Below the pieces are notes generated by a model. That model saw nothing but the letters and a program-made list of their open reading frames with translations. It made no database searches and had not been told where the DNA came from. A program made the translations under genes and the position numbers. Below, one piece after another: positions 18,061-27,915 of a stretch of DNA of 64,000 bases (position 1 is its first letter; each line of letters opens with the position of its first letter). The DNA comes from Paenibacillus brevis (GTDB lineage: Bacteria; Bacillota; Bacilli; Paenibacillales; Paenibacillaceae): assembly GCF_018919145.1 (NCBI RefSeq), contig NZ_JAHLQJ010000015.1, forward strand, positions 84,447-148,446, given 5' to 3'.

Positions 18061-18103
18061 AAGAAAACCTTACGCAAGAGCTGGGCGCGTAAGGTCTTTT
18101 CTT
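18061..18103 (+). terminator. Terminator or attenuator ahead of the glucan importer operon
   Basis: Arms ACCTTACGC and GCGTAAGGT with AAGAAA before and CTTTTCTT after. It lies only about 20 bp upstream of the importer's first ribosome-binding site, so it either ends the AraC transcript or attenuates the operon. Confidence 0.75.
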
Positions 18104-18157
18104 CAAAAAAAGGAGGAGACGCTGCTGCAACCCAGTATACCCAAAGAGCAAAAAGGT

Positions 18158-19093
18158 TTGAAACGGCTTGGCCGGGGCCGTAAACCCAAGTTGACGGAGG
18201 ATTTGCTTAGACAGTGGGATGTTCAGTTAATGGTCTTGCCGGCACTGCTGTTCATCTTAGTGTTCAGCTATATCCCCATGTATGGGGTGCTTATGGCTTT
18301 TCAGGACTACAACATTTTTACGGGCTTCATGTCAAGTCCGTGGGTGGGCTTCAAGCATTTCGAAAGGTTCTTTCATGCCCCTGAGTTCTGGAGTGTTATT
18401 CGTAACACAGTGGTAATCAGTTTGCTTAAGCTGTTTATCGGGTTTCCAGCCCCGATCCTGCTCGCGCTGATGCTGAATGAGATACATAACCGAGTGTTCA
18501 AACGCACCATTCAGACAATCAGTTATTTACCGCATTTTATTTCCTGGGTTATTGTTTCCGGATTTGTTACCTCGTTGCTGTCAACAGATAATGGAAGCTT
18601 CAATATTTTGTTGCAGCAGCTCAACCTGATTGACGAGCCTATCAATTTCTTATCCATTCCGGAGTATTTCTGGACCATTCTTGTGACAACAGGGGTTTGG
18701 AAGGAGATTGGGTTCTCTTCCATCGTGTATCTGGCCGCGATTACCGGCGTAGATCCTCAACTGTATGAAGCGGGAGCCATGGATGGAGCCAGCCGGCTGC
18801 GGCAAATGTTCTCTATTACGCTGCCTTCCATCTTACCGGTCATTATCATTTTTCTCATTCTGAACATTGGCAATTTGCTGAATGCGGGCTTTGAGGACAT
18901 CCTGCTACTGGGCGCCAATCCGGTGTTGCGGGATGTTGCGGATGTTATTGACACTTACGTGTATCGCGTAGGGATCCAAAACAACAGATATTCTTATGCA
19001 ACGGCTGTCGGATTGTTTAAGGGAGTGCTTAGTGTGGCGCTGCTGGCCGGGGCTAACTATGCAGCCCGCCGGTCGGGGAACAGCCTATGGTAG
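18158..19093 (+). CDS. Sugar ABC permease 1, LplB-like
   Basis: A CUT1-family permease with six membrane segments. Typical parts are LPALLFILVFSYIPMYGVLM and the coupling loop YEAGAMDGASRLRQMFSITL. It partners the next gene in importing an oligosaccharide. The listed start is the TTG at 18158, which has only AAAAGG two bases in front. A far better site, AAAGGAGGAG (18109-18118), sits just before two in-frame CTG codons at 18122 and 18125, so a CTG start adding about 12 residues is possible. No ATPase gene is present in the operon. Confidence 0.88.
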   Translation: MKRLGRGRKPKLTEDLLRQWDVQLMVLPALLFILVFSYIPMYGVLMAFQDYNIFTGFMSSPWVGFKHFERFFHAPEFWSVIRNTVVISLLKLFIGFPAPILLALMLNEIHNRVFKRTIQTISYLPHFISWVIVSGFVTSLLSTDNGSFNILLQQLNLIDEPINFLSIPEYFWTILVTTGVWKEIGFSSIVYLAAITGVDPQLYEAGAMDGASRLRQMFSITLPSILPVIIIFLILNIGNLLNAGFEDILLLGANPVLRDVADVIDTYVYRVGIQNNRYSYATAVGLFKGVLSVALLAGANYAARRSGNSLW

Positions 19094-19142
19094 CCGCCGT
19101 TTGCCTTGACAAGTACGCCAATCGGAAGAGAGGGAAGACGCA

Positions 19143-20036
19143 ATGAAGCTGACTCTGGGCGACAAGACGCTGTCTGCGGTCATTTACATCCTGCTGTTCG
19201 TGCTGGGGTTTGCCGCTTTTTACCCTTTCTGGAACGCTGCTGTGATCTCCTTCAATAGTGGAAATGACACGATGCGAGGGGGCATTACCTTCTGGCCCCG
19301 GGAGTTTACTCTGGAGAACTATGCAGTGGTATTCAAGGACGAACGGTTGCTGGGCGGCTTTGCGGTCTCTATGCTGAGAACGGTAGTGGGTACCTTATTA
19401 TCCATTCTGGCTACCGCTATTTTTGCCTATGGGATGACCAAAACCTGGTTGATCGGCCGCAAATTCTATATGGTGGTATGCATCGTCACTATGTTCTTTA
19501 GTGGTGGACTCATCCCCACGTACTTACTGATTCGGGAACTGCAACTGATTGATACGTTTTGGGTCATGGTCGTGCCGGGACTGATCAGCGTGTGGAATAT
19601 GATTATATTCCGTACGTTCTTCAAGGGCATGCCGGCCGGTCTGGACGAATCTGCCCGCATCGATGGTTGCTCTAACTGGGGGGTGCTGTTTCGAATTATC
19701 TTGCCGCTGTCCGGACCCGTGCTGGCGACGTTGGCCTTGTTCACAGCGGTGTATCACTGGAATGATTGGTTTGCCCCTAGCATTTATATCTCCAACGTTG
19801 ATTTGCTGCCAATACAAACTAAACTACAGCAGATATTAAATTCGAACATCATGCTGGAACAGATGTCGCAGATGGACTCAGCCGCTGCCAGCCATTTGAA
19901 CCGAATGAAGACAGTGACCACCAAGTCATTGTCGATGGCAACGATGATGGTTGCGACAGTACCCATTTTGTGCGTTTATCCGTTTGTACAGAAGTATTTT
20001 GTGAAGGGTGTTATGATCGGGTCTTTGAAGGAATAG
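19143..20036 (+). CDS. Sugar ABC permease 2, LplC/YtcP-like
   Basis: The 297-residue second permease has six membrane segments and a coupling loop, LDESARIDGCSNWGVLFRII. The end KGVMIGSLKE is shared with the fragment at 2-190. The start ATG follows GGAAGAGAGGGAAG. Together with the LplB-like protein it forms the channel of the glucan-fragment importer. ATP hydrolysis must come from a subunit encoded elsewhere, probably an MsmX-type ATPase shared by several sugar importers. Confidence 0.9.
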   Translation: MKLTLGDKTLSAVIYILLFVLGFAAFYPFWNAAVISFNSGNDTMRGGITFWPREFTLENYAVVFKDERLLGGFAVSMLRTVVGTLLSILATAIFAYGMTKTWLIGRKFYMVVCIVTMFFSGGLIPTYLLIRELQLIDTFWVMVVPGLISVWNMIIFRTFFKGMPAGLDESARIDGCSNWGVLFRIILPLSGPVLATLALFTAVYHWNDWFAPSIYISNVDLLPIQTKLQQILNSNIMLEQMSQMDSAAASHLNRMKTVTTKSLSMATMMVATVPILCVYPFVQKYFVKGVMIGSLKE

Positions 20037-20061
20037 TTCCGCAAATGAGGGGGAGTCTTGT

Positions 20062-21699
20062 ATGAAGCATTGGAACCATTGGAAAATCACGAAAAGGCTG
20101 GTGTTGACCACCATGTTGGCCGCCGTGCTGGCGCTGACCGCTTGCTCAGGCGGAGGAGCGGGCATCGAAGCTAATGAAGGGGCGGCGCAAGGAGGAGAAC
20201 CTGCGGGAGAATCAGGGCCGCTCACCTTCACCTTCTATGGCCACTATGATTGGTATACGATGCCCAACTGGGGAGAGGACCTGTCCACCAAATGGATTAA
20301 AGAGAACAAACAGGTCACGGTGGAGCCCATCAGTTCTGGCGGTAATGCCAAGCAGAAGCTAAGCACCATGATTGTATCCGGAGAACTGCCGGATGTGATC
20401 TGGATGGAACGGGGAGCGGATGTGGAGAAGCTGCGCGCGGCGGGCATGCTGGTTCCCTTTGATGACTATTTGGAGAAGTACCCCAATTTGAAGAAATGGG
20501 CCGGGGATTCGACGCTCGATATGCTCCGGTCACCGGACGGGAAGCTCTACCAGTTCCCTAACTGGTTTACGACGCAGCCTAACGGTAATGCAGGGTATCT
20601 GGTCAACAAGAAGATCTACAACGAGCTTGGCGCCCCGCCTTTGGAGACCACCGATGATTTGTATGCTTATCTGAAGCAGGTGAAGGCCAATTACCCGGAT
20701 ATCGTACCTTTGGAAGTGGGGCAGGGAGGCTCCGGTATAGAGATATTAACCTCGGCGTTTGGCGAGAACTATCCTTATACGTTCACCGCTATGAAGGGCG
20801 TCCCTTCAGGCAATCAATTGAATTCGCTTTTTACTGACCCGGTGTTCAGAGAAGGCATCGGATATGCGAATAAGCTTTACCGTGAAGGCTTGATTTCGCA
20901 GGATGCATTCACACAAAAGCTGGAGCAGGTCGAGCAGAAGGTGCGGAATGGACAAATCGCGGTGTATGTAGCCTCAAGTCCAACAGAGTATGGGGCAATC
21001 GGCAATGCCCTGCTATCGGCAGAAGATCCGGAGGCTGGTTATATCATGGTATGGCCTATCCATAAGTCCGGGCTGGATAAGAACAAAATTTATCCCGGCG
21101 ATTACAAACAACAGGGCTGGAACGTCAATGTGATTACCCGCTCCGCCGAGAACCCGGAAGCAATCTTCGCCTTCTTGGATTGGATGACCGGTCCTGAGGG
21201 ACAACGAATCATCATGTGGGGACCGGAGGGGTTGTATTGGGACGGCGTGGATGAAGAAGATGCTCCTAAGTTCACGGAGAAGTTTACTTCAGATCCGAAG
21301 GGCCGCGATGAATTGATGAATGCTACGGTCAACTTTCAATGGGTGGGGAATACCGTATACGTGGACAATTCAAAGATGAAGTTTGAATCCACACTCCCTC
21401 CAGAAAAGCAGAATTGGGAATCAAGATGGCAATCGGAAATTACCTGGAAGACACAATATAACACGACGGAATTTACCAACCTGGATCCGGCGGGAGACAG
21501 CGAGGAAGGAATTGTGGCTCAAAGTGTGCTTGATATCTATACCAAGGCGCTAGCCTCGGCCGTCATGAATGCGAAGTCTGAGGCAGAGGTGGCCTCGACG
21601 CTCGATAAGGCAGAAGCAGAAGCACAGAAGGCGGGATACGCCAAATTGCTGAAATATAAGACAGAGAGATGGCAGGAGAACTTAAGTAAGCTGAAATAG
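20062..21699 (+). CDS. Sugar ABC transporter substrate-binding lipoprotein, LplA-like
   Basis: The lipoprotein signal ends at Cys28 (LALTACSGGG). The 545-residue mature part is of the large LplA/YtcQ class that goes with LplB/LplC permeases (TFYGHYDWYTMPNWGED, GELPDVIWMERGAD, WMTGPEGQRIIMWGPEG). It binds an extracellular oligosaccharide. Placement before a kinase, a GH4 enzyme and a secreted lichenase suggests a short beta-glucan fragment such as cellobiose, laminaribiose or a mixed-linkage trimer; this is inference. Confidence 0.9.
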   Translation: MKHWNHWKITKRLVLTTMLAAVLALTACSGGGAGIEANEGAAQGGEPAGESGPLTFTFYGHYDWYTMPNWGEDLSTKWIKENKQVTVEPISSGGNAKQKLSTMIVSGELPDVIWMERGADVEKLRAAGMLVPFDDYLEKYPNLKKWAGDSTLDMLRSPDGKLYQFPNWFTTQPNGNAGYLVNKKIYNELGAPPLETTDDLYAYLKQVKANYPDIVPLEVGQGGSGIEILTSAFGENYPYTFTAMKGVPSGNQLNSLFTDPVFREGIGYANKLYREGLISQDAFTQKLEQVEQKVRNGQIAVYVASSPTEYGAIGNALLSAEDPEAGYIMVWPIHKSGLDKNKIYPGDYKQQGWNVNVITRSAENPEAIFAFLDWMTGPEGQRIIMWGPEGLYWDGVDEEDAPKFTEKFTSDPKGRDELMNATVNFQWVGNTVYVDNSKMKFESTLPPEKQNWESRWQSEITWKTQYNTTEFTNLDPAGDSEEGIVAQSVLDIYTKALASAVMNAKSEAEVASTLDKAEAEAQKAGYAKLLKYKTERWQENLSKLK

Positions 21700-21708
21700 G
21701 AGAGAACG

Positions 21709-22689
21709 GTGTTGAACTACTATTTGGGAATAGACGGTGGTGGAAGCAAAACCTTGGCCGTCGTCACTGATGAACAGGGCAGAATTATGGGACGCGGGCT
21801 AAGCGGGTGCGGCAATCACCAGGTTCAGGTGGAGCTGGCACGGCGCAGTATTCAACAGGCGTCAGACGAAGCTATCAAACAAGCTGGTATTACTCGTAAT
21901 CAGCTTAGCTATGCCATGTTTGGCCTGGCTGGTGCCGACCGGGAGGCAGATTTTCGGGTGCTGAGACCAATGATTGCAGATATGCAATTTCCGCAGCATG
22001 GCATCGTATGCGATACAGAGATTGGATTGCGGGCAGGCACACGGCAAGCGAATGGCGTTGTCCTGGTTTGTGGCAGCGGCACCAACTGCTATGGAATGAA
22101 CAAGCAGGGTGAATCGCTGCAGGTTGGAGGCTTTGGATACATGTTCGGTGACTTCGGCGGTGGCAGCGAGCTGGCGGTGGAGGTATTCCGCACGGTAATT
22201 CGCGCTTGGGAGGGGAGGGAGAACTCGACCCTCCTCACCGAAGCCGTTCTGCAAACGCTGGAGTATCCCTCGGTGGAGCGTTTGTTCCATAATTATCTCG
22301 ACCGTGGCGCAAAGGCTCCGAGACATCTAACCAAGCTGTTGTTCCAGGTGGCAGAGCAAGATGAAGCAGCGAGGGCGATTCTTCAGCGGCAAGGCCGCGA
22401 GCTTGGCAAGACTGCAGCCGCCGTTATTCGCAGGCTGGGCATGATGCAGGATCACTTCGACCTTGTTCTGGTTGGTAGCGTACTGACCCGAAGCGATCAC
22501 AGATTCATCACACCTCAGATCGAGGAGATGATCAAGCCGTTAGCTCCCGGGTGCCGCTTGCGGCGGTTAACGATGGAACCGGTGGCGGGTGCTATTCTGC
22601 TAGCTATGGAGAAGTCCGGGCATCCCGTGGAGGATGGGGTGTATGACCGACTAAATGAAGGGTTGTCAGTAAAGGAGGAGCAAGCATGA
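21709..22689 (+). CDS. BadF/BcrA-type sugar kinase
   Basis: An ASKHA-fold ATPase of the BadF/BadG/BcrA/BcrD family, which includes N-acetylglucosamine kinases. The phosphate-1 loop is LGIDGGGSKT at the N-terminus, the second is VCGSGTNCYG near residue 125, followed by FGDFGGGSEL. The start is GTG behind TAGGAGAG, 9 bp after the lipoprotein stop, and it overlaps the GH4 gene by 4 bp. Coupling to a GH4 enzyme that needs a 6-phosphorylated substrate suggests it phosphorylates an imported disaccharide at C6. A plain GlcNAc or glucose kinase is the alternative. Confidence 0.8.
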   Translation: MLNYYLGIDGGGSKTLAVVTDEQGRIMGRGLSGCGNHQVQVELARRSIQQASDEAIKQAGITRNQLSYAMFGLAGADREADFRVLRPMIADMQFPQHGIVCDTEIGLRAGTRQANGVVLVCGSGTNCYGMNKQGESLQVGGFGYMFGDFGGGSELAVEVFRTVIRAWEGRENSTLLTEAVLQTLEYPSVERLFHNYLDRGAKAPRHLTKLLFQVAEQDEAARAILQRQGRELGKTAAAVIRRLGMMQDHFDLVLVGSVLTRSDHRFITPQIEEMIKPLAPGCRLRRLTMEPVAGAILLAMEKSGHPVEDGVYDRLNEGLSVKEEQA

Positions 22690-24005
22690 AGCGGGAACTG
22701 AAAATCGCCGTTATTGGTGGAGGATCGTCGTATACCCCCGAACTGATAGAAGGGTTTATTCAAAATTATGAGACTCTGCCAGTCACTGAAATTGTACTTG
22801 TGGATATTCCGGAAGGAGCGCACAAGCTGAAGATCGTGGGGCAGCTGGCGGAGCGTATGATTGCAGCATCAGGACTACCCATTAAGCTGGAGATGACAAT
22901 GGATCGACGTTCTGCACTGACCGGCGCGACATTCGTCACCACTCAGATGCGGGTGGGGCTGCTGCAAGCACGGGCCTGGGATGAGACAATTCCGTTGAAA
23001 TACGGCATGATCGGTCAGGAGACAACGGGACCAGGCGGGATGATGAAGGCCTTGCGGACGATCCCCGTGCTGCTGGATATCTGCAAAGACATAGAAGAGC
23101 TCTGCCCGGATGCCTGGATGCTTAACTTTACGAATCCGGCGGGTATGGTGACAGAGGCGATTTACAAGCATTCCCGCGTCCGCTCCATCGGCTTGTGCAA
23201 TTCTCCCATTGCGGCCTACAAATGGTTGTCTTCCTTGTACGAAGTGCCGATTGAGCGTATTCACTGCGAGTTCGTTGGCTTGAATCACCTACATTGGATT
23301 AGTCAAATTACTATTGACGGCATGTCCAAGCTGTCGGAGCTGCTGGCCAACCAGGAAGGGTACTCCGCGCGCAATGTTCCGCAGTTCGCTTGGAACGGCA
23401 CTTTGCTGCAATCCCTGAAGGCTATTCCATCTTATTATTTGAAGTATTTCTATTTGCAGCGAGAAATGCTTGAGGAACAACAGCAAGCGGCCTCCCGTGG
23501 GGAGACGCGTGCCGAGACGGTTCAGCGTCTGGAGGATGAATTGTTCGAGATATATAAGGACCCAGAATTGAAAGAAAAGCCGAAACAGTTGGAAGAGCGG
23601 GGAGGGGCTTACTACTCGGAAGCTGCTGTAAAATTAATGAATTCTCTGTATAATAATTCCAGAGATATTCAGACACTGAATGTTGCCAATGGAGATACCT
23701 TGGACTTTCTCCCCGAGGATGCCTGCATTGAGGTGAATTGCCAAGTAACGAGTGAGGGGCCCCTGGTTCAGCCGATCACGGTTGTTCCAGAAGCGGCAAA
23801 GGGGTTGATTCGATCTGTAAAAACCTATGAGCAACTGGCTATCGAAGCGGCCGTTACCGGTGACCGGGGAATGGCACTACTGGCTTTGACACATCATCCG
23901 TTGACCTATTCCGTAAATGATGTTGAGAGAATGCTGGATGAAATGCTGGAGCAGAACCGGCGTTATCTCCCGCAGTTTTTCGCCCAAAACCATGAGGAGG
24001 GATAA
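22686..24005 (+). CDS. 6-phospho-beta-glucosidase, GH4
   Basis: A GH4 enzyme resembling LicH: it would hydrolyse a 6-phospho-beta-glucoside by an NAD- and Mn-dependent redox-elimination mechanism in the cytoplasm. The NAD loop is VIGGGSSYTPE (residues 9-19). Metal ligands Cys171 (GLCNSPIAAY) and His201 (GLNHLHW) are in place, as is MIGQETTGPGG. Its 439 residues are normal for the family. It starts in an ATGA overlap with the kinase gene, behind AAAGGAGGAGC. In B. subtilis the substrate comes phosphorylated from a PTS; here no PTS gene is nearby, so the kinase must supply the phosphate. Confidence 0.92.
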   Translation: MKRELKIAVIGGGSSYTPELIEGFIQNYETLPVTEIVLVDIPEGAHKLKIVGQLAERMIAASGLPIKLEMTMDRRSALTGATFVTTQMRVGLLQARAWDETIPLKYGMIGQETTGPGGMMKALRTIPVLLDICKDIEELCPDAWMLNFTNPAGMVTEAIYKHSRVRSIGLCNSPIAAYKWLSSLYEVPIERIHCEFVGLNHLHWISQITIDGMSKLSELLANQEGYSARNVPQFAWNGTLLQSLKAIPSYYLKYFYLQREMLEEQQQAASRGETRAETVQRLEDELFEIYKDPELKEKPKQLEERGGAYYSEAAVKLMNSLYNNSRDIQTLNVANGDTLDFLPEDACIEVNCQVTSEGPLVQPITVVPEAAKGLIRSVKTYEQLAIEAAVTGDRGMALLALTHHPLTYSVNDVERMLDEMLEQNRRYLPQFFAQNHEEG

Positions 24006-24010
24006 TTAAG

Positions 24011-24778
24011 ATGAAGAAGATGATGTTAGGGAAAATCCGCGGTATATTGAGTGCAATGATGCTAGGCGTAAGCTTGCTATTGGTTATTCCGGCTTCGGCG
24101 GCAACCGGGTTCACAGAGAATTTGAATGCGGCAAACCCAAGTATGTTTTATATTTCAGATGGCTGGGCGAACGGTTCTGATTTTGGTGTGGCCTGGAAGG
24201 CTAGCAATGTCGAGTTCAATAATGGAGTGATGGCTCTTCGGTTGGATAATGTCGGATGTTCTTCGAATTGTCTGGGCAAGCCCTTTGCATCTGGGGAATA
24301 TGCCACGAATACCAAATACGGATTTGGACGAGTTGAGGCAAGGATGAAGGTAGCTAAGGGAACAGGTCTTGTGACCTCATTATTCACGTATTATAATCCA
24401 GATCCTAGCGTGAAGCTAAACGATGAAATTGATATCGAGATTCTTGGGAAGGATACCACCAAGTTGGAAGTGAATTACTTCACGGCTGGTGTGGGAGGAC
24501 ACAGCACGATTATAGACCTGGGCTTTGATGCTGCGCTGGACTTCCACAATTATGCCTTTGAGTGGTCTCCTACCTTCATTAAATGGTATGTTGACGGTCA
24601 ATTGGTGCATACGGAGAATGGATCACGGGGTCCGTTGCCTACGAATCCGGGTCATATCATGGTTAACCTTTGGGCGGGAGCCAATGCTGCAGAACAATAT
24701 TGGACGGGTAAATTTATTTACCCAGGCTCCCCGGTACGAGCGTATTATGACTGGATCAAGTTTACACCAGCCAGCTAG
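24011..24778 (+). CDS. Secreted endo-beta-1,3-1,4-glucanase (lichenase), GH16
   Basis: A signal peptide (cut near Ala31, IPASAA) precedes a compact GH16 domain. The catalytic strand reads DEIDIEILGKDTT with nucleophile Glu139, Asp141 and acid/base Glu143. GFDAALDFHNYAFEW, WYVDGQLVH and GHIMVNLWAG follow the Bacillus lichenase pattern. It would cut mixed-linkage beta-glucan outside the cell into tri- and tetrasaccharides for the adjacent importer. At 255 residues there is no extra binding module. It follows the GH4 stop by 5 bp, closing the operon. Confidence 0.93.
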   Translation: MKKMMLGKIRGILSAMMLGVSLLLVIPASAATGFTENLNAANPSMFYISDGWANGSDFGVAWKASNVEFNNGVMALRLDNVGCSSNCLGKPFASGEYATNTKYGFGRVEARMKVAKGTGLVTSLFTYYNPDPSVKLNDEIDIEILGKDTTKLEVNYFTAGVGGHSTIIDLGFDAALDFHNYAFEWSPTFIKWYVDGQLVHTENGSRGPLPTNPGHIMVNLWAGANAAEQYWTGKFIYPGSPVRAYYDWIKFTPAS

Positions 24779-24850
24779 GACGCAGAATCCACTCCCTGAA
24801 TCGCCTCGTGATCAGAAGATGACTTGTGAATAATTGCGTAAAGGTAAATT

Positions 24851-24905
24851 AAAGCCTCCTCTTTTAGTGACCGGGAACCACATCGGTTACCAAAGAGGAG
24901 GCTTT
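24851..24905. terminator. Terminator of the glucan operon
   Basis: A 14-bp outer stem (AAAGCCTCCTCTTT with AAAGAGGAGGCTTT) encloses a second small stem, then TCTTTG. It is the main feature of the 328-bp gap 24779-25106, which otherwise holds only the aconitase terminator. Confidence 0.85.
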
Positions 24906-25039
24906 CTTTGTTGCAGCTTAACTTTTAACAGGGTGTCCAGCTCTAGGGACTAACTTGAGATGAACGCGTAAAAGAGCAAAGTCGTAAGTAACGTGCGCAG
25001 AAACATTTCAAATTCCTGGTGTTAGCCTCGCTCTGAAAA

Positions 25040-25100
25040 AACGAAAGGCTCGTACAGGCAGGGAATTGTGACCTCCCCACTCAGTACGAGCGTCTTCGTT
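25040..25100 (-). terminator. Terminator of the aconitase gene
   Basis: On the minus strand AACGAAGACGCTCGTAC pairs with GTACGAGCCTTTCGTT and runs into TTTTTTC. It begins 6 bp after the aconitase stop. Confidence 0.8.
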
Positions 25101-25106
25101 TAAAGA

Positions 25107-27827
25107 TTATGAATTATTATCTTTAATCATCTGACGAAGCACCGTTTGGAGAATACCGCCGTTATGGTAGTAGTCTACATCAACCATGCTGTCGAGGCGG
25201 GCCGTGACATGGAACTCAAATTGCGTTCCGTTCAGGCGGGTAGCAATAACCGTAAGCTGCTGTCCCGGCTTGACTTCGTTGGATAACCCTACGATATCGA
25301 ACGTTTCTGTTCCGTCGATTCCAAGCGTATTCCAGCCGTGTCCTTCCTGGAATTGAAGGGGAAGTACCCCCATGCCGACCAGGTTGCTGCGGTGGATCCG
25401 TTCGAAGCTCTCGGCAATGACCGCTTTTACGCCCAGCAGGAAGGTCCCCTTGGCTGCCCAGTCTCTGGAGCTGCCCGTTCCGTATTCCTTGCCGGCGATG
25501 ACGATCAGGTTCTGACCGTCGGCCTGATAATTCATCGAAGCATCGTAAATCGACATCAGCGTGTCCGTCGGTAAATGCTTCGTGACGCCGCCTTCGGTTC
25601 CCGGAGCAACCTGATTCCGGATGCGGATATTGGCGAAGGTTCCGCGCATCATGACCTCATGGTTCCCGCGGCGGGAGCCATAGGAGTTAAAGTCTTTACG
25701 CGCTACGCCGCGGTCGCTCAGGTACACTCCGGCCGGGCTTGTCGGCGAAATGTTACCGGCAGGCGAGATATGGTCGGTTGTAACCGAGTCTCCCAGCAAG
25801 GCAAGCACACGTGCCTGGCGGACATCCGCGATGTCCTGAAGCCCGTCGCCGATCTGCTCGAAGAATGGCGGGTTTTGGATATAGGTAGACTTTTCATCCC
25901 ATTCATACAGCTCGCCTTCCGGCACCGGAATGGAATTCCAACGTTCATTTTGCGTAAATACGTTCTCGTATTTGGAACGGAACATTTCCGGGCTGACGGA
26001 CAGGCCGATCGCTTCCTTGATCTCCTTGGAGGAAGGCCAGATGTCCTTCAAGAATACCGGTTGATCATTCTGATCATAGCCCAGAGGGTCATTTTGCAGA
26101 TCAATGTTCACCGTACCTGCAAGGGCATAAGCTACGACGAGAGGAGGAGAGGCAAGATAGTTCGCCTTCACTTGAGCATGCACGCGGCCCTCGAAGTTAC
26201 GGTTACCCGAAAGCACGGCGGCAACGGTCATATCGTTCTCCGCGATTGCCGCGCTGACTTCGTCAGGCAACGGACCAGAGTTGCCGATACAAGTAGCGCA
26301 GCCATAACCCGCTACATGGAAGCCCAGCGCTTCAAGCGACTCGATCAACCCGGCTTTTTCCAGATATTCGGTAACAACAAGCGAACCTGGCGTCAAGCTG
26401 CTCTTTACATAGCCCGGCTTCTTCAAACCGCGTTCTACAGCCTTTTTCGCCAGAAGCCCAGCACCGATCATTACGCTTGGATTGGAGGTGTTCGTACAGC
26501 TCGTAATCGCTGCGATGACTACCGCGCCTGTCGTCAGTTCGCTGGCAGCTCCGTTCGGATGCTTAACGGGAACCTTCTGCTCGATTTTCTCATCGCTCAG
26601 ACCGTATCCGCCCTTATCTACCGGCGTACGGATGATGCTGTTGAAGCTATCCTTCATCTCGGTCAGCTCGATCCGGTCTTGCGGACGCTTCGGCCCGGCA
26701 AGGCTCGGGACAACGGAAGCGAGGTCAAGCTCAATCAGATCGCTGAACAGCGGGTCTGGTGTATCGCTCGTACGGAACATACCTTGCGCTTTATAGTAAG
26801 CTTCCACAAGGGCGATTTGCTCTTCCGAGCGTCCGGTGCTGCGAAGATAAGCAAGCGTCTCTTGGTCAACGGGGAAATAACCGACCGTCGCGCCATACTC
26901 TGGCGCCATGTTGGCTACGGTTGCCCGGTCGGCCAGACTGATATTGGCAAGACCAGGTCCATAGAACTCGACGAACTTACCGACAACGCCTTTTTTACGC
27001 AGCATTTGTGTGACCGTCAGCGCCAGATCCGTCGCAGTCGCACCTTCTGACAAGCTGCCGGTCAGCTTGAAGCCGATAACCTCAGGTGCAACGAAATAAA
27101 GCGGCTGGCCCAGCATTCCTGCTTCGGCCTCGATACCGCCAACGCCCCAGCCCACCACGCCAAGGCCGTTGATCATCGTCGTATGGGAGTCCGTACCTAC
27201 TAATGAATCCGGGAATACGACAGTCTCGCCGCCGATCCGCTTGGTTGCGGCAACAGAGGCCAGATACTCCAGGTTCACCTGGTGAACGATCCCGGTGGCA
27301 GGAGGAACGGCACGGAAATTGTTGAATGCCGTCTGCGCCCAACGCAGGAAACGGTAACGCTCTTCATTGCGTTCGAACTCTACCTTCATATTGTATTCGA
27401 GTGCTTCAGGTGCGCCAAAGGCATCCACCATGACCGAGTGGTCGATAACAAGATCAACCGGAACGAGCGGGTTAATCTGCTTGGGATCCCCGCCGGCCTT
27501 CTTTACTGTGTCACGCATCGCAGCAAGATCAACGACCACGGGCACGCCGGTAAAATCCTGCAGCACGATCCGTGCCGGGATGAAAGGAATCTCCTTGTTA
27601 TCGTCTCTTCCTTCGCTCCATCCGGCGATTTGCTTCACATGTTCCTCAGTAATTGCTCTTCCGTCATATTGGCGCACAGCAGCTTCCAGCAGCACTTTAA
27701 TGGAAAAAGGAAGCTTGCTGACTGGGCCAAGTCCCTGCTCTTCTAATGTGTTCAGATCGTAATAGCGGTAGCTTTTTCCGCCGACCTCCAGCTTGCGGCT
27801 GCTGGAGAAAAAATCTTGATTAGACAT
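25107..27827 (-). CDS. acnA: Aconitate hydratase
   Basis: The 906-residue protein is full length for AcnA/CitB-type aconitases, which convert citrate to isocitrate in the TCA cycle and can bind RNA when the iron-sulfur cluster is lost. Cluster ligands are Cys444 ([10 protein letters not shown]), Cys510 and Cys513 ([12 protein letters not shown]). Substrate-binding segments include [22 protein letters not shown] and the C-terminal [13 protein letters not shown]. It is monocistronic, with its own promoter (27887-27915, minus) and a hairpin in the leader. The start ATG follows AAGGAGGTTCG. Confidence 0.97.
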   Translation of the reverse strand: MSNQDFFSSSRKLEVGGKSYRYYDLNTLEEQGLGPVSKLPFSIKVLLEAAVRQYDGRAITEEHVKQIAGWSEGRDDNKEIPFIPARIVLQDFTGVPVVVDLAAMRDTVKKAGGDPKQINPLVPVDLVIDHSVMVDAFGAPEALEYNMKVEFERNEERYRFLRWAQTAFNNFRAVPPATGIVHQVNLEYLASVAATKRIGGETVVFPDSLVGTDSHTTMINGLGVVGWGVGGIEAEAGMLGQPLYFVAPEVIGFKLTGSLSEGATATDLALTVTQMLRKKGVVGKFVEFYGPGLANISLADRATVANMAPEYGATVGYFPVDQETLAYLRSTGRSEEQIALVEAYYKAQGMFRTSDTPDPLFSDLIELDLASVVPSLAGPKRPQDRIELTEMKDSFNSIIRTPVDKGGYGLSDEKIEQKVPVKHPNGAASELTTGAVVIAAITSCTNTSNPSVMIGAGLLAKKAVERGLKKPGYVKSSLTPGSLVVTEYLEKAGLIESLEALGFHVAGYGCATCIGNSGPLPDEVSAAIAENDMTVAAVLSGNRNFEGRVHAQVKANYLASPPLVVAYALAGTVNIDLQNDPLGYDQNDQPVFLKDIWPSSKEIKEAIGLSVSPEMFRSKYENVFTQNERWNSIPVPEGELYEWDEKSTYIQNPPFFEQIGDGLQDIADVRQARVLALLGDSVTTDHISPAGNISPTSPAGVYLSDRGVARKDFNSYGSRRGNHEVMMRGTFANIRIRNQVAPGTEGGVTKHLPTDTLMSIYDASMNYQADGQNLIVIAGKEYGTGSSRDWAAKGTFLLGVKAVIAESFERIHRSNLVGMGVLPLQFQEGHGWNTLGIDGTETFDIVGLSNEVKPGQQLTVIATRLNGTQFEFHVTARLDSMVDVDYYHNGGILQTVLRQMIKDNNS

Positions 27828-27841
27828 GAAACGAACCTCCT

Positions 27842-27860
27842 TGTTTCACTCTGTGAAACA
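27842..27860. promoter_or_regulatory. Leader hairpin or operator upstream of aconitase
   Basis: A perfect inverted repeat, TGTTTCAC-tct-GTGAAACA, lies in the transcribed leader just ahead of the AAGGAGG site. As RNA it would form an 8-bp stem; as DNA it could be an operator. It is not the AT-rich dyad expected for CcpC. Confidence 0.5.
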
Positions 27861-27886
27861 TGATTTCAAAAAAACTCACTAAATTA

Positions 27887-27915
27887 AGTATACCTGTCGC
27901 CAGACGGCTAGTAAA
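27887..27915 (-). promoter_or_regulatory. SigmaA-type promoter of aconitase
   Basis: Reading the minus strand, TTTACT (27915-27910) and TATACT (27892-27887) are 17 bp apart, about 60 bp before the aconitase start. Confidence 0.65.

Noticed and set aside
25575..27050. A 491-codon open frame on the plus strand opposite the aconitase gene
   Set aside because: It is the mirror of a highly conserved gene with strong codon bias, shows no recognisable domain and has no ribosome-binding site.
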